From the NCBI GenBank assembly GCA_003439945.1, contig QVRM01006790.1, positions 1 through 64,000 on the forward strand: DNA of 64,000 nt, written 5' to 3'. Source of the DNA: Dermanyssus gallinae. Taxonomy: Eukaryota; Arthropoda; Arachnida; Mesostigmata; Dermanyssidae. How positions within the stretch are numbered: the first letter of the stretch is position 1; every line of letters starts with the position of its first letter. A program made the position numbers and the translations under genes. Of the stretch, positions 47,758 to 60,354 are shown in pieces. Below the pieces are notes generated by a model. It was not told the origin of the DNA. It searched no databases and saw nothing but the letters and a program-made list of their open reading frames with translations.

Positions 47758-48652
47758 TCACCTATTTTTTTTATTGAATGCTGCCCAACGTTCAGGCAAG
47801 CTTATGAGTCTATTCCTCCAGGAGGTGGCGTCCTGATTTCCGAAGTAATGATCTATATACGTTTTAACACCATTTAAGGAATTTAATTCTCTGCCATTAA
47901 GGGAATCTTGAAGGCACCGAAACAGATCCGGGTTTTTTTGTTCGTCGTATAGTCCTTTCGGATAGTCCCGAAGCACGATCGGGACTATACGAAGGATGTA
48001 GCAGAATATATCACCCAAATTCCATAAACTTTTTAGTGGTGAGCAAATCTGTGTGCGGTCTTGCGTTGTCGAGGTGAAAAGTCACTTCTTTTCTGTTCGC
48101 CGATTCCGGCGGCTTCTGGTCGATTGCCTTCTCCAAATTGTCCAGTCGTTTTAGCAGTTTTAAGTTAGGACCTTCTGCGGACAACGTTCTTATAGAATAT
48201 CTACTTCTTATCCCCCCCGGAGAAAGGGGCAAGCCTCGTTCTATTTAGAAGCTGTTCGCACACCAACAAACGCTGCCCCGACTGGCGATTGCTGAGCGCG
48301 TGCGGTGCCCATATGGTGGTCATAGTCACCCATGAAGATGCCTTTGAACGGATATCTGTGGTACGTTGACAATGGCTACAATCCCGCGTAGCGAAAGGTG
48401 TGGGTTTTGTTCGACCGCTCTTGTTAGTGTGGCCGTGTCCACTGTCAAAAGGCGTCGGGCCCTGTCTCGGCCGTTAACGTCGAAGTCGGCGTTGCTAGAT
48501 AAGACAAACCAATTTTGAACTGTCCTATCTGTTACTGCCTCTCCGCCATACAATTTACATATTTTAGTTAGGACTTGGGTTGCATTCCTTCCTTTCCGGC
48601 AATAAAGTATCATTAAATGCCAAAAATGCATATTTAATTCTGCCACCTTCAC
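47758..48652 (-). pseudogene. Internally deleted mariner transposase
   Basis: Minus strand. At 48652-48326 the N-terminal domain is in one frame: HLMILYCRKGRNATQ..., TDRTVQNWF and LSLRGIVAIVNVPQISVQRHL, the paired helix-turn-helix DNA-binding region. After only about 95 bases comes 48232-48011 with ANRKEVTFHLDNARPHT, the second catalytic aspartate block. The segment that should carry the first aspartate is absent, a deletion of roughly 300 bases compared with a usual transposase of about 345 residues. At 48018-47758, DLFRCLQDSLNG...LPERW gives the C-terminus in another frame. A short inverted repeat (about 47962-47990) sits where the third catalytic block should be. Inactive. Confidence 0.82.
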
Positions 48653-48743
48653 TTGAGCGTTACCCTTTGCCGACAGTTTTCATCCTCCCCCGGCGCTGCA
48701 CAGTACGGCGCATGCAGCTTTCCAAACGGACTTATAGATAAAC

Positions 48744-48746
<3 letters not shown>

Positions 48747-48808
<62 letters not shown>
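48747..48808. repeat. (TA)n microsatellite
   Basis: About thirty units with one TG interruption. Confidence 0.95.
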
Positions 48809-49009
48809 CTGTCGCTCCAAAACTCCAGTCCTGGTTTTGCTGGTCTCAGTACTGCAGGCCAATTGTATAACACAGGATGATAACGTATGCGAGCAAACGC
48901 ATCAACAAATTTAGCACAGGATCGAATACTCTCTTAGGCGACGATCTTCCGTCTTCCGGCGTTCGCTTCTATTAACAGCTCCTCTAACCGAACTCTGTAA
49001 GTAAATCAA

Positions 49010-49430
49010 ATATCTGTATCCTTAAACATATAATTTTATACGCAGAAGATATTGTTCTCTACAGCCGATCCAGGAGTGACCTGTACAAAGCACTGGAGCG
49101 TTAGTGCAGAAATAACGAGTTTAAAATCAGCCTCCCAAAAACTAAAGCTATGCAGTTCAGCAAAACATGAAGAAGCCGTTCAAGACACGGGTATCTAAAA
49201 CTTGGCAGCGTGCCAATAGAATACGTGCGCATAGTTTGATACATGCCTCTAGAATTCAGCTCAGGGAGGCATGTTTTGAGCCTCACGTCGAAGCTCGTAG
49301 CGTAACAAACATTGCCGCAATACTTTTTGCGAAATGCTGCTGTAATTGGGATTTCTTATCCCAGTACCCAAAAGACTGTGGGCTAAGACGGCACTGGCGC
49401 TGTTCAATATCAAAATAACGTCACTGTTTT
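49010..49430 (+). pseudogene. LINE reverse-transcriptase fragment (YAED)
   Basis: A plus-strand frame reads LYAEDIVLYSRSRSDLYKALE, with YAED at 49039-49050 in place of YADD, then FKISLPKTKAMQFSK, the conserved 'K-T-K-x-M-x-F' block. The next frame gives LKLGSVPIEYV, like the thumb segment. Stops and a shift follow. It lies just downstream of the maT-like element (which is on the other strand) and is unrelated to it. Confidence 0.65.
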
Positions 49431-49759
49431 CTCATAGGATTGAGCTAATATGAGATGACTAAACAAAAAGGCCAACGGAGGGCGTACAGTAAGGTTACGG
49501 CAGCTTTCTTTGAAAGAATGCAGCCAGAAGATGCGCAGGTACCGCCTGCTCAATCGTAGCCATGGTTTCGCAAGAACGAGAAATCCCTCTGCAAAAGCTT
49601 CGAAATGTGCTGACTCGCTACTCAGTACAGGGATTCCACCATAAATGTGCTCACGGGGTGACTTTCACGAAGCTAGCAATCCGCACTAAACGTTATCGCC
49701 CGTTTCGCAAGTTGTATCTAAATGAAAACAGATATTTCGGTCAATTTGTTTACGTGCCG

Positions 49760-50877
49760 TTAGAGGCACTCCTGAGGAACATTTTTTTCAATGTAGCCAC
49801 CATCAGCAACAATTACACTTTCAATTCTGGCGCGAAAGCGCCCACAGGCCTTCTTCAAAGTTAGCGGATTGAGATTCTTGAACGATTTGACAATGGCTCT
49901 GCGTAGCGCTTCTGTGTTTGCATGTCGAGACTTTTTAGACTCTTGCTCAGCAACGCTCCACAGATAGAAGTTCAGGGGTTCAAGTCTGGACTGCTAGGGG
50001 GCCACATCGTCTTGTCCCAGAACGCCGTCATGTTGCCCCGCAGCCGATCCTGGACAAGGTTGCTGGTGTGGGCGGGAGCGCCGTCTTGTTGAAAGACATG
50101 TTGTCTTCCATTGAACACTCTATCAATCCATGGTTTTACCACTTTTCGCAGAACACATAAATACACTTCTTTTGTTACGGTTTCGTGTCTGTCAAAAAAG
50201 TGTGGGGGCATCGCGTCTCCTTCATTCGACACAACACTTAGGACATGCACACTGGCAGGCCTGTTTGGTTCTATGCACGATTGCTATACCCTCAGGGTCC
50301 TTTGCGAGCCACCGGTCATTTTTCGGGTTATGTTTTTGGTCAATGGTGAAGATTTTTGCTCGGAGAAGAATCAAAGATGTCCCGCCGTTTCGTGTTCTAA
50401 AAACGTGAGATGGCAGCAAGTCATCCTCTTGTTTTTCGCGACCTGAGACAACATATGTCTGAGTTTGAACGTATGAGATTTGTAGCGCAGTTCTTCGACG
50501 ATAATCCGACGCCTAGAACGATCACTCATATTGAATTTGATCGCTAAACGGCGCATCGATAGACTTGGATCCTTAAAAACGCAGTTTTGCACCATTTTGA
50601 TCACTTCTGGCATCCTTATTTCTCGTCGGCGGTTGTGAATCTTCCTTCCAGGTGTTGCACCACCTAGTCCTGTCTCTTCTGCATCTCTGTAGCGTCGGGC
50701 AATGTCGTAGACCGTTCTTCTTTTAAATCCAGTGATGTTGATGATTTCGGCTGGTCGACGTCCGGCACGAAGCGATTGGAAAACGGTTGTTCTTCGATCA
50801 TATTCTAGACCCAGGTTGCGGCGTCGACTATGATGGCAATGTGTTTTTGTTCTATTGTGAGTGGGCTGTCTGTTCAC
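49760..50877 (-). pseudogene. DD37D (maT-like) Tc1/mariner transposase, frameshifted
   Basis: The element is nearly full length (about 372 codons). Minus strand: 50877-50371 carries two helix-turn-helix segments (SLRAGRRPAEIINITGFKRR; SMRRLAIKFNMSDRSRRRI). Near 50360 a small indel breaks the frame at the first catalytic aspartate, where the family has S-D-E-K-I-F. IFTIDQKHNPKNDRWLAKDP follows. At 50250-49972, FQQDGAPAHT holds the second aspartate, then WPPSSPDLNP. One base is missing at about 49972, after which the shifted frame gives NFYLWSVAEQE to GGYIEKNV and a stop at 49760-49762. Counting across the shift puts 37 residues between the second aspartate and the third catalytic position, which is asparagine here. 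A 9-bp inverted match (AATCCGCAC at 49678-49686, GTGCGGATT at 50933-50941) may mark the ends. Confidence 0.85.
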
Positions 50878-50941
50878 GCAAACCGAACTGAATTAACGCA
50901 GTCCGTCTATGCAGGATAGGCCGCCAAATGTTGTGCGGATT

Positions 50942-51718
50942 TATCTGCCGCATACTGTACATATACAACTAAACATGCATTTTTACACAGCCCCGTAGCC
51001 AGAGGCCGCAAAACCTGGCGAAAGACCGTCACTCCGCAATCTTTCCCTAAAGCTTCAACAGTGGCTTATATACAATTTCAGGGATTCAGTGTTCGGTCAG
51101 CCATGGTGCTGCATGTCTATTTTTCTATATAAAACGAACTGTCGTTTGCTAGTTAGACTAGCATGCCTGACACAATGAGCAGACCGCCAACAGGTGCGTT
51201 TTTTAAATAGAAAATGTATTTATAAATATGTATATAGTATAATTATCTATTTGTCATGATCATATAATTGTTATTCTGCTTCAAAGGCAAGCAGGAATAA
51301 ATATGCTCAGCTTCCTTCCCCTAGCGCTTCAAGGTCTTTCCTTCCGAATGAAGGCTGCACGTTGATCTCTTGCTTTGAGCCTTATCCCAGCTGGGCTTCC
51401 GTATCGTGGTCGTTGTTACACTTAAAGATAGCGTACGCCTTTAAATAAAACCTTATCCAACTAAATCGTGCTGTTACCGATGCAAATCATCGACAGATGC
51501 AAATATAGAGTGATTGATCCGGGAGTATTGCAGTTGTGACAGCCGCGACGTCCGGGTATCCCAAGCAGTTTTTCGAGGCAGAGATTAGGCCTCTAGTAAA
51601 GTATTCACGATTGTTGGCCTGTTGTATTGGCTTTGTGTGTTTAGGCCTATGAGCTAAGATTGCAAAAGCTCGTCAGGGTAGAGCTTGTTTCATGCAGGCG
51701 TTATCCATCAGCATGCTT
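50942..51718. other. AT-rich stretch without a recognised gene
   Basis: No motif or repeat recognised. Confidence 0.45.
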
Positions 51719-51765
51719 ACACTTACCCCCAATGCCATTATCACAATGGCATTGGGGGTAAGTGT
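51719..51765. repeat. Perfect 21-bp hairpin, 5-nt loop
   Basis: Arms 51719-51739 and 51745-51765 are exact reverse complements, with loop ATCAC. It has no run of T after it and no element around it. A CTT triplet run (51787-51811) follows within 25 bases. Confidence 0.93.
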
Positions 51766-52701
51766 TTGACGTAAACCTGCACCTGCTCTTCTTCTTCTTC
51801 TTCTTCTTCTACAAAATGTAACCACTGATCGAATTAAGACCCTGCCTCGTGGGTTTGTCAATCCGACGACGATCCCAGCTGACGAAATTTGATAAGGCAC
51901 TCCCGGGATAGTGTTACTACCCCAGCAGCGACAATTTGAGGGGAGATTCAAGCTTCTTCGACGAAATCCAGCTCAAAGGAAGTTTTGAAACGTCCAGTAA
52001 TTGTAGCTTGATGTCAAGCAGAACAAACCTCATCATTGATCTATCTACAACAATCGAACGGCTACGTTTAGGTAGAAGAAAGGGAACGCAAGGAAGGTAC
52101 ACTCAGCTTCTCAGCTGGTGTGAACTAAATGTTACGTAGTAGGATATAGTTGTTAGGAACGCAGATGAACAAAGTAACAGCATCGACTGCATAGGCTTGC
52201 GAGGAGAGTTATGTCGTATGTGTAGCCAATATGAGGGCCACTGTGCTTCATTGTTTCACGTGTAGTACTCCAATATATTTTCAAGCCGAACGGTGCTTAA
52301 CAAAAAGCATCCAATTTATAGAAATTAAAAACGTGTATGTTTTTATTATGGTAACAGACAAATGCGCGGTGAGTTCTGCCTAATTAAACCTTGTAACTAA
52401 TTGGCGCCATATCTAAGCTATCGATGTTGATGAAGGTCAACGTAGGCGAGAGCCATCAGTGTTTTTCACCGCGCCAGCTGTCTAGTTGTGTAGTTCTTGG
52501 CAAATGTATAATGTCTACGTTGAGCTGCCTAATAGTCAGGTGATCCTATGCAATGACCTGCATTGTAACATGAAACGACGTGGCTCATATGGGCGTATCG
52601 GAAGGCTGGCAAAGCCAATGAGCGGCTCCTGCGACTACTTCGCAGAAAGTACGTCGCTGTTATCTATGTTATTATAAATCATTATTAATATTTTACATGG
52701 C
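51766..52701. other. Stretch without a recognised gene
   Basis: Apart from the CTT run, nothing recognised. Confidence 0.4.
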
Positions 52702-52790
52702 ATTTAGACGATATCGTGCCACAGGCAACTTAGCCCATTATTGGAGCGTTTGTCAGAACGTAAAACAAAATTTAAAACGATTCCAAGTCG
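52702..52790 (+). mobile_element. SINE body fragment, second copy of the 28.5-kb repeat
   Basis: Bases 52702-52740 are identical to the complement of 28543-28581, and weaker similarity continues (GAGCGT..GTCAGA.CGT..AA) to about 52790. The tRNA-like head is absent, so this is a 5'-truncated copy. Confidence 0.68.
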
Positions 52791-54782
52791 TTGTTTTGGT
52801 TTGCTTTTCTATCAAGAAGCTCTTGAGCAAGCGTCACGCGCCACTGCGGAGGGTCAACGACGAATACATACTATTAACCCCATAGGCGTCTTTTTCTAAA
52901 GGCTCGCGGCTTAGTACGCACCTACACTTTCTGTGTATGTGTCTATATATCGTTGCAACGTCACGTCTGTCGCGACGCAAAACTAGAGTGCGCGCACAGG
53001 GGGGGGGGCTAAAATAGCATTCGCATAACGGCGAATTGTGCAATCGAGTGCGACGACAGCGCCAGCACCCCCTCAACAACCGGCGCAATCGTGGGGTGGC
53101 CTCTGCAGATGGCGTAGTATGTTTGGGTAGAAGCCTACACAGGCAGACTTGCACACGGCGTCTTGAGATACAGATCGATCGACTCGAAGAGGCCCTGCCG
53201 GCTAATCGAGCCCGCAGGCGTTTAATCGAGTTAGTCTTGTCTGCTCATGGAGGGCGGGCTAGTGGAGTTTCTGTCCCCCTCGAAACCTCTCAGCCGGGCA
53301 ACCGCGCGGAGCGCCCATGGGATCTAATCCGCCACTCCAAGACGAGGCAGCGGGGAGTGTAGGAAAGCGTCTACAGGAGGTGTATACGTAGAGGAAGACC
53401 GACGCTTTGGTCTGTGTGTACGAGCCGGAGGGGGGAGAGTGGCGGGCCAAGGCAGGCCTAGGACGGATCTTCATTAGGCCAATGTATTTGCAAATTGACA
53501 CCGCTTTTGCAGCTTTCTCTACGAGGGTTCTCTGGTCGAAAGGTTTCTTGCTGTGCTGTAGCACACACGGAGCGCATGGTTACGGCTGCAGTTGCACGAG
53601 AGCGGCAGCAGCAGCAGCGCCCTCCCCATTAAGCTTCTCGACAGCCTTCGTATGAGTATCGCGGAGGCCATGAGCTCTTATTGGGCGTGAGTGTGGCCGC
53701 GTGCATGTGTGTATATAGACGCAACTGACGCGACCCTGCCAACGGGTGTTCGTCCTCCCGTGCAATTCGGAGGGACCGGTTTCTCTAGTTTCGTATCGTA
53801 CTCAGTTCAAGGCACGCCGAGGCCGCGTGGCAATATTAGCAAATGCTGCTGTTGTCGCCGCTCGGCATCCTTAGGAGGGCTTAAAGCGCGCAGCAAATTT
53901 TACTTGAACCTTGCTCGAGAGTTTAATATTAAACACGTTTTGCCTGATTATATTCATTGGCTCGTTTCGCGCGCGCGCTTTCTCTATCGCCTTTCTCTTA
54001 TTTGCATCAGTTCCTCAAACGTTGCTGTTTTTTTCTCAACGTTCGTCGGAACAACGGGCATTCTGCTGTAAGCCCAGTCGCAGACCGTTCGTTCCCCATT
54101 GTGAACCCAATTGAGATGCTTGCCCCTTCTACCTCTCTAGGAAAACTCGGGCCTTTATGTTTTTGTCATAGGTTAAAAAAAAACGCCTGATCCGACAACC
54201 AGAGCGCCTACTAAACTAACGAGTTTATGCTACGCCAAAGCTTTGTAAGATCTAAAGATTTAAACGGCGGGTAAGGCGAACAAAGGGGTTGTTGGCGCCC
54301 TCTGAATGCCAGTGCTAGGCTTTCGCACCAAGGCGTTCGAGCATACAATTGGAGCGCGTGCACGTATCGTGCGCGGAGGTAGAAACGGTTAACATTGGAG
54401 CCGCTACGAGGCAGCGAATCCTTATGCAAAGCGTGTGAATTGAAGCCGAGGTTAACTGCAAACCTGCAATGTTACCTCTTACAATTACCATCTCATTCTC
54501 AATTGCGTACGAATCTCGATAAATTAAATACAAGGCGAAGAAAAATTTTTTACCCACTGTTAAGCAAAATACAGGTGTGATACAAAATAATAAAAAACGA
54601 ATTACTATATATAGACATTTGAAGACAAATGTACTAAATAAACCAATGGGAGAATGGAGCGCGACAAGACGATCATTAACACTACAATGTAGTTTTCTAA
54701 ATACGCAGGCAAACATGGTCCACGAAGATCAACAGTCTACATGACAAATACTTTTATATAATATGCCAGCCATACCGTATAC

Positions 54783-54787
<5 letters not shown>
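52791..54787. other. GC-richer island, then AT-rich DNA
   Basis: GC-rich from about 52.9 to 53.9 kb, with a G run (52999-53008) and CAG triplets (53604-53620). No domain recognised in the short frames. Confidence 0.4.

Positions 54788-54835
<48 letters not shown>
54788..54835. repeat. (TA)n microsatellite
   Basis: About twenty-four units. Confidence 0.95.
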
Positions 54836-54838
<3 letters not shown>

Positions 54839-56938
54839 ATATACGCTCATCTTTCAAAAAAAGGTGAACAGTACGATACGAGATGTATGTATAACAACGC
54901 GCATTAAACTTCCGTCTTCCCGCTTTATTTACGCTCGAATTCGGTTTTAGTTTAATTTTGCTTAACATGCTATCATTTAACATGGTTATGTTCTTTTTCC
55001 GCAATAATAGCCAATACAATTTATCTCCAGCGTTCAAGAAAAATTAAGCTATATCTATATAGATATAATTTGAAAAAATAGAAAGAACTCCATAAAGTTT
55101 TCACTTCTCTACTCTACCTATGTAACTTGGGCGTGAGAGTCTCTCTTGAACTCGCTTTATATGTTTCTCGCGGCCTTGCCTGTGTGCGCATTGTGGGTCG
55201 TCGGGCTACTTACGTACTAAGGTTGCGTTGTTCGTCGGCAAGTCAGCCCCTTATCGAAAAGGACTGATCAGTCGTTGTGCGTCATCTATAGTTTACACCG
55301 ATCCGCATGATGGCCAGCGGGCAAACCGAGAGAGGCCACATGATGGCTATGTTCAGCCAACGGCCAGTGTGTTTGTCTGTGGGTGTGCCTTGTTTCGCTT
55401 CGACGACCAGGATCGACTAGGACCAAGCGTAAAGCGAAATAGCAGCTGAGAAAACGGAAGAAATCAAGGACAAACGAACAGCTCCACCGGAGGCAAAGTT
55501 GAACCGACATCGATCTAACTTTAGCCGCCAGAATGGCCACCCACTCAGCTTGTTCTCTAGTTACTCGTCGCTAACAGTGACCTTTTCCCTGAAGACCAAT
55601 TTGGACTTCCAATTTCAAACCGAAATCAGAGGGTCGCTTGCCAACAGTTTGCTGCATACTTCTTTGTATAATGTGAACGTGGCTAAAGTAAGACCGAGTG
55701 AGGAAGGTATGATATGGTTAAAACGAGGGTAGTGCTGGGACACATTTAACACAGTTGTTCGCAGGGCGAATTCCGCAGCAGCCATCGTAGGAGTTTGATT
55801 TTACGACGATTCCAAGATTAGTCAGTAGGCATGTTACATACACATAAGCTAGGTTGTCTAGGTTAGGGTAGGTTTTCGTCACACGACCCTATTTAAGACC
55901 GTCGAAAATTGTGGCGAGCTTAAGTTACAATCGAGAGCCAGAGAGTCTGAACCCAACAGACGTTGTGGAAGCGAGTGCCCCGTTTTTTGCGATGCTAGTA
56001 GACTGTGTGACCGCAGAGTGAACTGTTGCAGTTTTCAACAGCGAGTGTCTCCTTGCTGCCATACGGGTAAACTTAATAAACTCGGATCTTTAGCGAAGAC
56101 AGGAAAAGACACGGAAGTGCGTTCCGCCTGCTAACTTCATTTCCAGCATAATGCATTCCCTAATGCATTGGTTGCTGCCTTCTTTCTTGACCCGTCGTGA
56201 CGCGGGTGAACGCCTCCGACTAGTCTATCAAGTAGATAGGTCACCGAACAAGACCTTTACTCGCCGTACCTAAGCAGTAATAACCGTGAACTACACTGCT
56301 ACCGCTCGACGGAAAGATCCGGACCCACAATAGCAGCAGCAGCCGCAGCAGCAGCAGTGGCAACAGCAGCGAAGTCCATCATGTGCAGTGAAAAGTATCT
56401 GCCCCTCGGCCCCTTCCAAGTCCCCGTTTCGCGTAAAGATAGCCGGCTCCGCCACATAGCTAGGCAATATCCACAAAAAAAAAGAGGCGATGAGATAGAC
56501 TCATGCCAGCGTGTAAGCTGGAGAATAGCCGTTTCGTGTATTCCCTCAGGCCGCATTGTAGACGCAGACACAGAGCAGGCGCGTAGATATCTGTGGACGA
56601 GCCGAGTATAGCCAAGGGCCAAATCTCGCTTTATTGCAGTCGCTTGCTGTAGCAGCAGCAGTAGCAGTAGCTGCAGCGTCACGACCACTGTGGATATAGA
56701 GGAAACGAGCCAGCCAGCCAGCCAGCCAGTTGGTCGTTGAGCTAAAGAGAAAGCTAAGGAGGCAGGATGAAAGAGAGTTACCTACCCAGATCAGATAGAG
56801 AAGGACAGTGAACAAAACACAGGGCGATGGAGAGAGAGCGAACGAAAGCAAGACAGCGAGGAATAAGGTTGGAAAAAAACAGAGTTTGGAATAGAGAGAT
56901 ACATGGCCAGATATATGTATACACAACTAGGGGGTAAA

Positions 56939-56984
<46 letters not shown>

Positions 56985-57869
56985 TGGTGAGAGAGAGCGA
57001 GAAATAGTTTAAGATAGAACGAATAGGAAGTACACGAAAAGCAGACGGTCAGAGGGCCGGCCAACGCATGCATGGGTCGTTTCACAACGACAGGTCTCTC
57101 TCGATTGCCATTCCGTCCAGTTGGCCGGACAGCTAGAGACACGACGAGTCGACGTGTGCGTGTGGGTGGCGTCCAATGCTAGGCCATTGAACGTTCTGTT
57201 TGGTGAGCCGAGCCTATTCAGGCCCAGTTCGCTCGGAACACGGCTGCGTGCAGCGCCACTGTAGCATTGTGGCAGGACAATGGCAACTCGCTCGCTCGCT
57301 CACATACATACGTACATACGTACGTGAGTACATACATAGGTGCTATACCGGTGACCAGCGTCGTGGCGATAACTGACGATGACTTGTCAGTTCATTCAGA
57401 TCCGGCGCGTTAACGGGGGCAATCAGGAACGCGGGGTGCGCTTTTCGCCAGGCGATGCCAGCCGCCTGCCGCAAACGGTAGGACGAACATTTACACGGAG
57501 CAACTCTGCTAACTAATTACGTGCAGTCCGTTCATAGAAGTTCTCCGTTTTGCCCTGGCTGGCCAGGTGGTAAGGTGTGTTTGTGGCCGCAGCTTCTGGC
57601 AGTCGGCGATAGACTGCACAAGGGCCAGTATGAACACCCCGCTATACGGGCATCAGGTCAAACGCAGTGGCAGTGGTGGTAGTAGCAGTTGTTCGTCGTA
57701 GTAGTAGCAAGGTCGTTTGCTCGTTCGGATTGGTTCAAGTTTTCATCGCTACTGGACTGGCCGGTTGAACACAGAGCACAGACGTGCAATTTCCGCTCCT
57801 AGAGGCAGTAATTTGATTCTTGACAAAATGGTCCAGATTTACCAACCACATTCACCGCCTTTCATGTCT

Positions 57870-57915
<46 letters not shown>

Positions 57916-59884
57916 CATCTGTCCGCCCGAGCCTTCTTGTCCAGTAGTCCGCCAATGCTGGCTGCTTTCATCTCTCGCTCTTTTTCACTCTCAGTCAGGA
58001 CAGGCGGTTGCTCATTCGCTTGACCGCCGGCCCGTGGAATACAATTCGAAACGTGCATCATCTTAAAGCTAATTGGCGTAAGCGCTGCCTGTGTACCTAG
58101 AATTTGTCGTCGATTTCCTTCTCACCTACTACGTACCCGCTGCACCTTGCCAGCTGTGGCCGGTCGCTCGCTCGCTCGCTTCAGATTTCATCGCACTGGT
58201 TAACAGGCTTCTCGTACTCTTTCCTTCTTTCAGCTTTAAGACGAAAACCTTCTTCTATCTTTTCTGCCGTCCGTTTCCGCTTGCTCGGTCGCTCTCTCTC
58301 TTTCTCACTCGATCGTTGTCTGTGTCGGCACCGGCTTCGCGCGCCAAGGGGACGCGCGACGCGGTGGGCTTTGCAAGCCACAATAGGCGGATATTAGTCC
58401 GGAAATGAAATCGCGGTCACCTTTTTCGTCAGGCCTTGAACACAGCAGGTTCTCCCGGGGCCACGAAGGAAAAACCCAATGGCGACGGCGACGACGACAA
58501 CAACAACGACGACGACGGCAACAACGACGACGATGACGACGACGACAACAACAACAACAACGACGACGACGACGACTGCTAGCGCGCCTCAGGCTGACTG
58601 ACTGAGCACAGCCAAGTGGAACGGAGCTGACTACCGTCAACCGTGCGGATGACGGAGGCCAATCAGTTGTCTGCCTGACATCCGCCTTTGCTTTTCTCCT
58701 CCTCCTTCTCGTCGTTGAGGAATCTTTTGAGATGCCTTTTCTCGCTCGTTGTACGATCATTACCGATAGCGTCACCTAACGCCTAGCTGTAGACCGGCTT
58801 CGTTTTGTGCTCCGCGTCACCTGCGGAAGGAGAATTATAGTAGGCAACGGTACAATATCTTACAACAACAACAACAAACCACGTACGACTACGACTTGAG
58901 ACACCACTAGTCCACTTTGAACGTGTTAGGTACACTCTTGGTAAGACCTGAAAAAAAACGCGTCCACCTGTTCTGCCACCTATGACCGAGAAGAGCTTTG
59001 CTGTAAGCCGAGAGGTTCCGTGGATCACACCGGCATTGAGCGAGACTTGGTTACGTCTCGATGCCGCGGTGATCCGGAGTGTAATCTCGTGTTATAGGTA
59101 GGGCAATTCCATGCATCGATAGTGCCGGATCAGTTGACCGAGTCGAGGGCCGTGGGTGTTTGTACTGTCCGTCCAAGAGATAGGAATTGCCTAGCGAACA
59201 AAAAGCGGCCTCGATCTGCACTCGAGTAGCTAGTAGAACCCCTGGAGTAGACTGTGTATGGGCAAACGGTGGAATGGAACAACGCAGGATTTGACGAAGT
59301 AGGCAGAAAGGCCTCATCTCTTCTTTACTACTCCCATCTCTGTTTCCTTTCCTCCTTCGTCTTCGTCGTTCTTCCCCGACGCTCCCTGGCCATCGCCTTT
59401 ATGGGGTGGATAAGTGGCGGGGACGTGGTATTGGTTCTGCTTCGATACACCGATACGTCACAGAGGCCCACAGAGCGAACAACCGATCACCGTACGATTT
59501 CCAATCTTGTTCATTTGCGCCCACACGGGCCGACTGCTGACCTCCAGAACGCCCACTTGGATCCAACCAATAGGAAAGAGGTCTAGCTTAGTTCTCTCAC
59601 GGATGAGACCGGCTAAACCAAAGAGGCCGTCTGTTTTTGAAGGGTCAACTTAGACGCCGAGAGAAACAAAGAGCTGCCATGATCCCTCTTACGTCATGGC
59701 TTGAAGCCATGTTAAGGCCATTCGATTACGCTGTCCATAAACTACCGTATCAGCTAAATAATTTAGTTAGATAGAGTGCATTTTCCGTTGTATCTTGAGA
59801 ATTTAGAGGGGTCCAGGCAAGCTTTGCTTCCTTATGGGTTGCCCGGCAGATGTTTCCCTTGGATGTTTGTTACATAGAAGGCTT
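54836..59884. other. AT-rich DNA to 55.2 kb, then long GC-richer island
   Basis: Holds CAG/CAA triplets (56328-56372), GCCA runs (56710-56730), GA-rich DNA (56800-56860, 56988-57002), (TA)n tracts (56940-56981, 57873-57903), CGTA and CTCG runs (57290-57325, 58165-58180), a long CGA/CAA tract and an imperfect hairpin at 59022-59075. Overlapping frames of 70-156 codons on both strands are low complexity. No gene recognised. Confidence 0.45.
58480..58585. repeat. (CGA/CAA)n triplet tract
   Basis: Imperfect CGA and CAA triplets over about 105 bases. The arginine-rich minus-strand frame here is an artefact. Confidence 0.92.
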
Positions 59885-60063
59885 TATTATTATTATTATT
59901 ATTTTGGCCAGGTGGACCAGCCCCATCTTGGACCTAGAGCCTTGAGTCGTTAGTTTTCAGTGCGTTATGTGACACATTGTAATAACAGACAAAATGGACA
60001 AATAAATTTGCCGGCGGGCTATGTCGGTCCAAATTATTATTATTATTATTATTATTATTTTTT

Positions 60064-60103
<40 letters not shown>

Positions 60104-60257
60104 ATTTATTAATATTGTTTAAATGTTACAATTGTGAGGTGTGAACGTGTACTCCTTGTCTTCTTCTAACTCCTAAATATTATTCCATGGAACCGACAAT
60201 ACAGCCGGCGTTTCCTCGGCACACAGCAAGCGACAGCAGTTGCCGTAGAAACTCGCC

Positions 60258-60354
<97 letters not shown>

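Noticed and set aside
58305..58775. 156-codon minus-strand arginine/cysteine-rich frame
   Set aside because: It is produced by the CGA/CAA triplet tract and has no domain.
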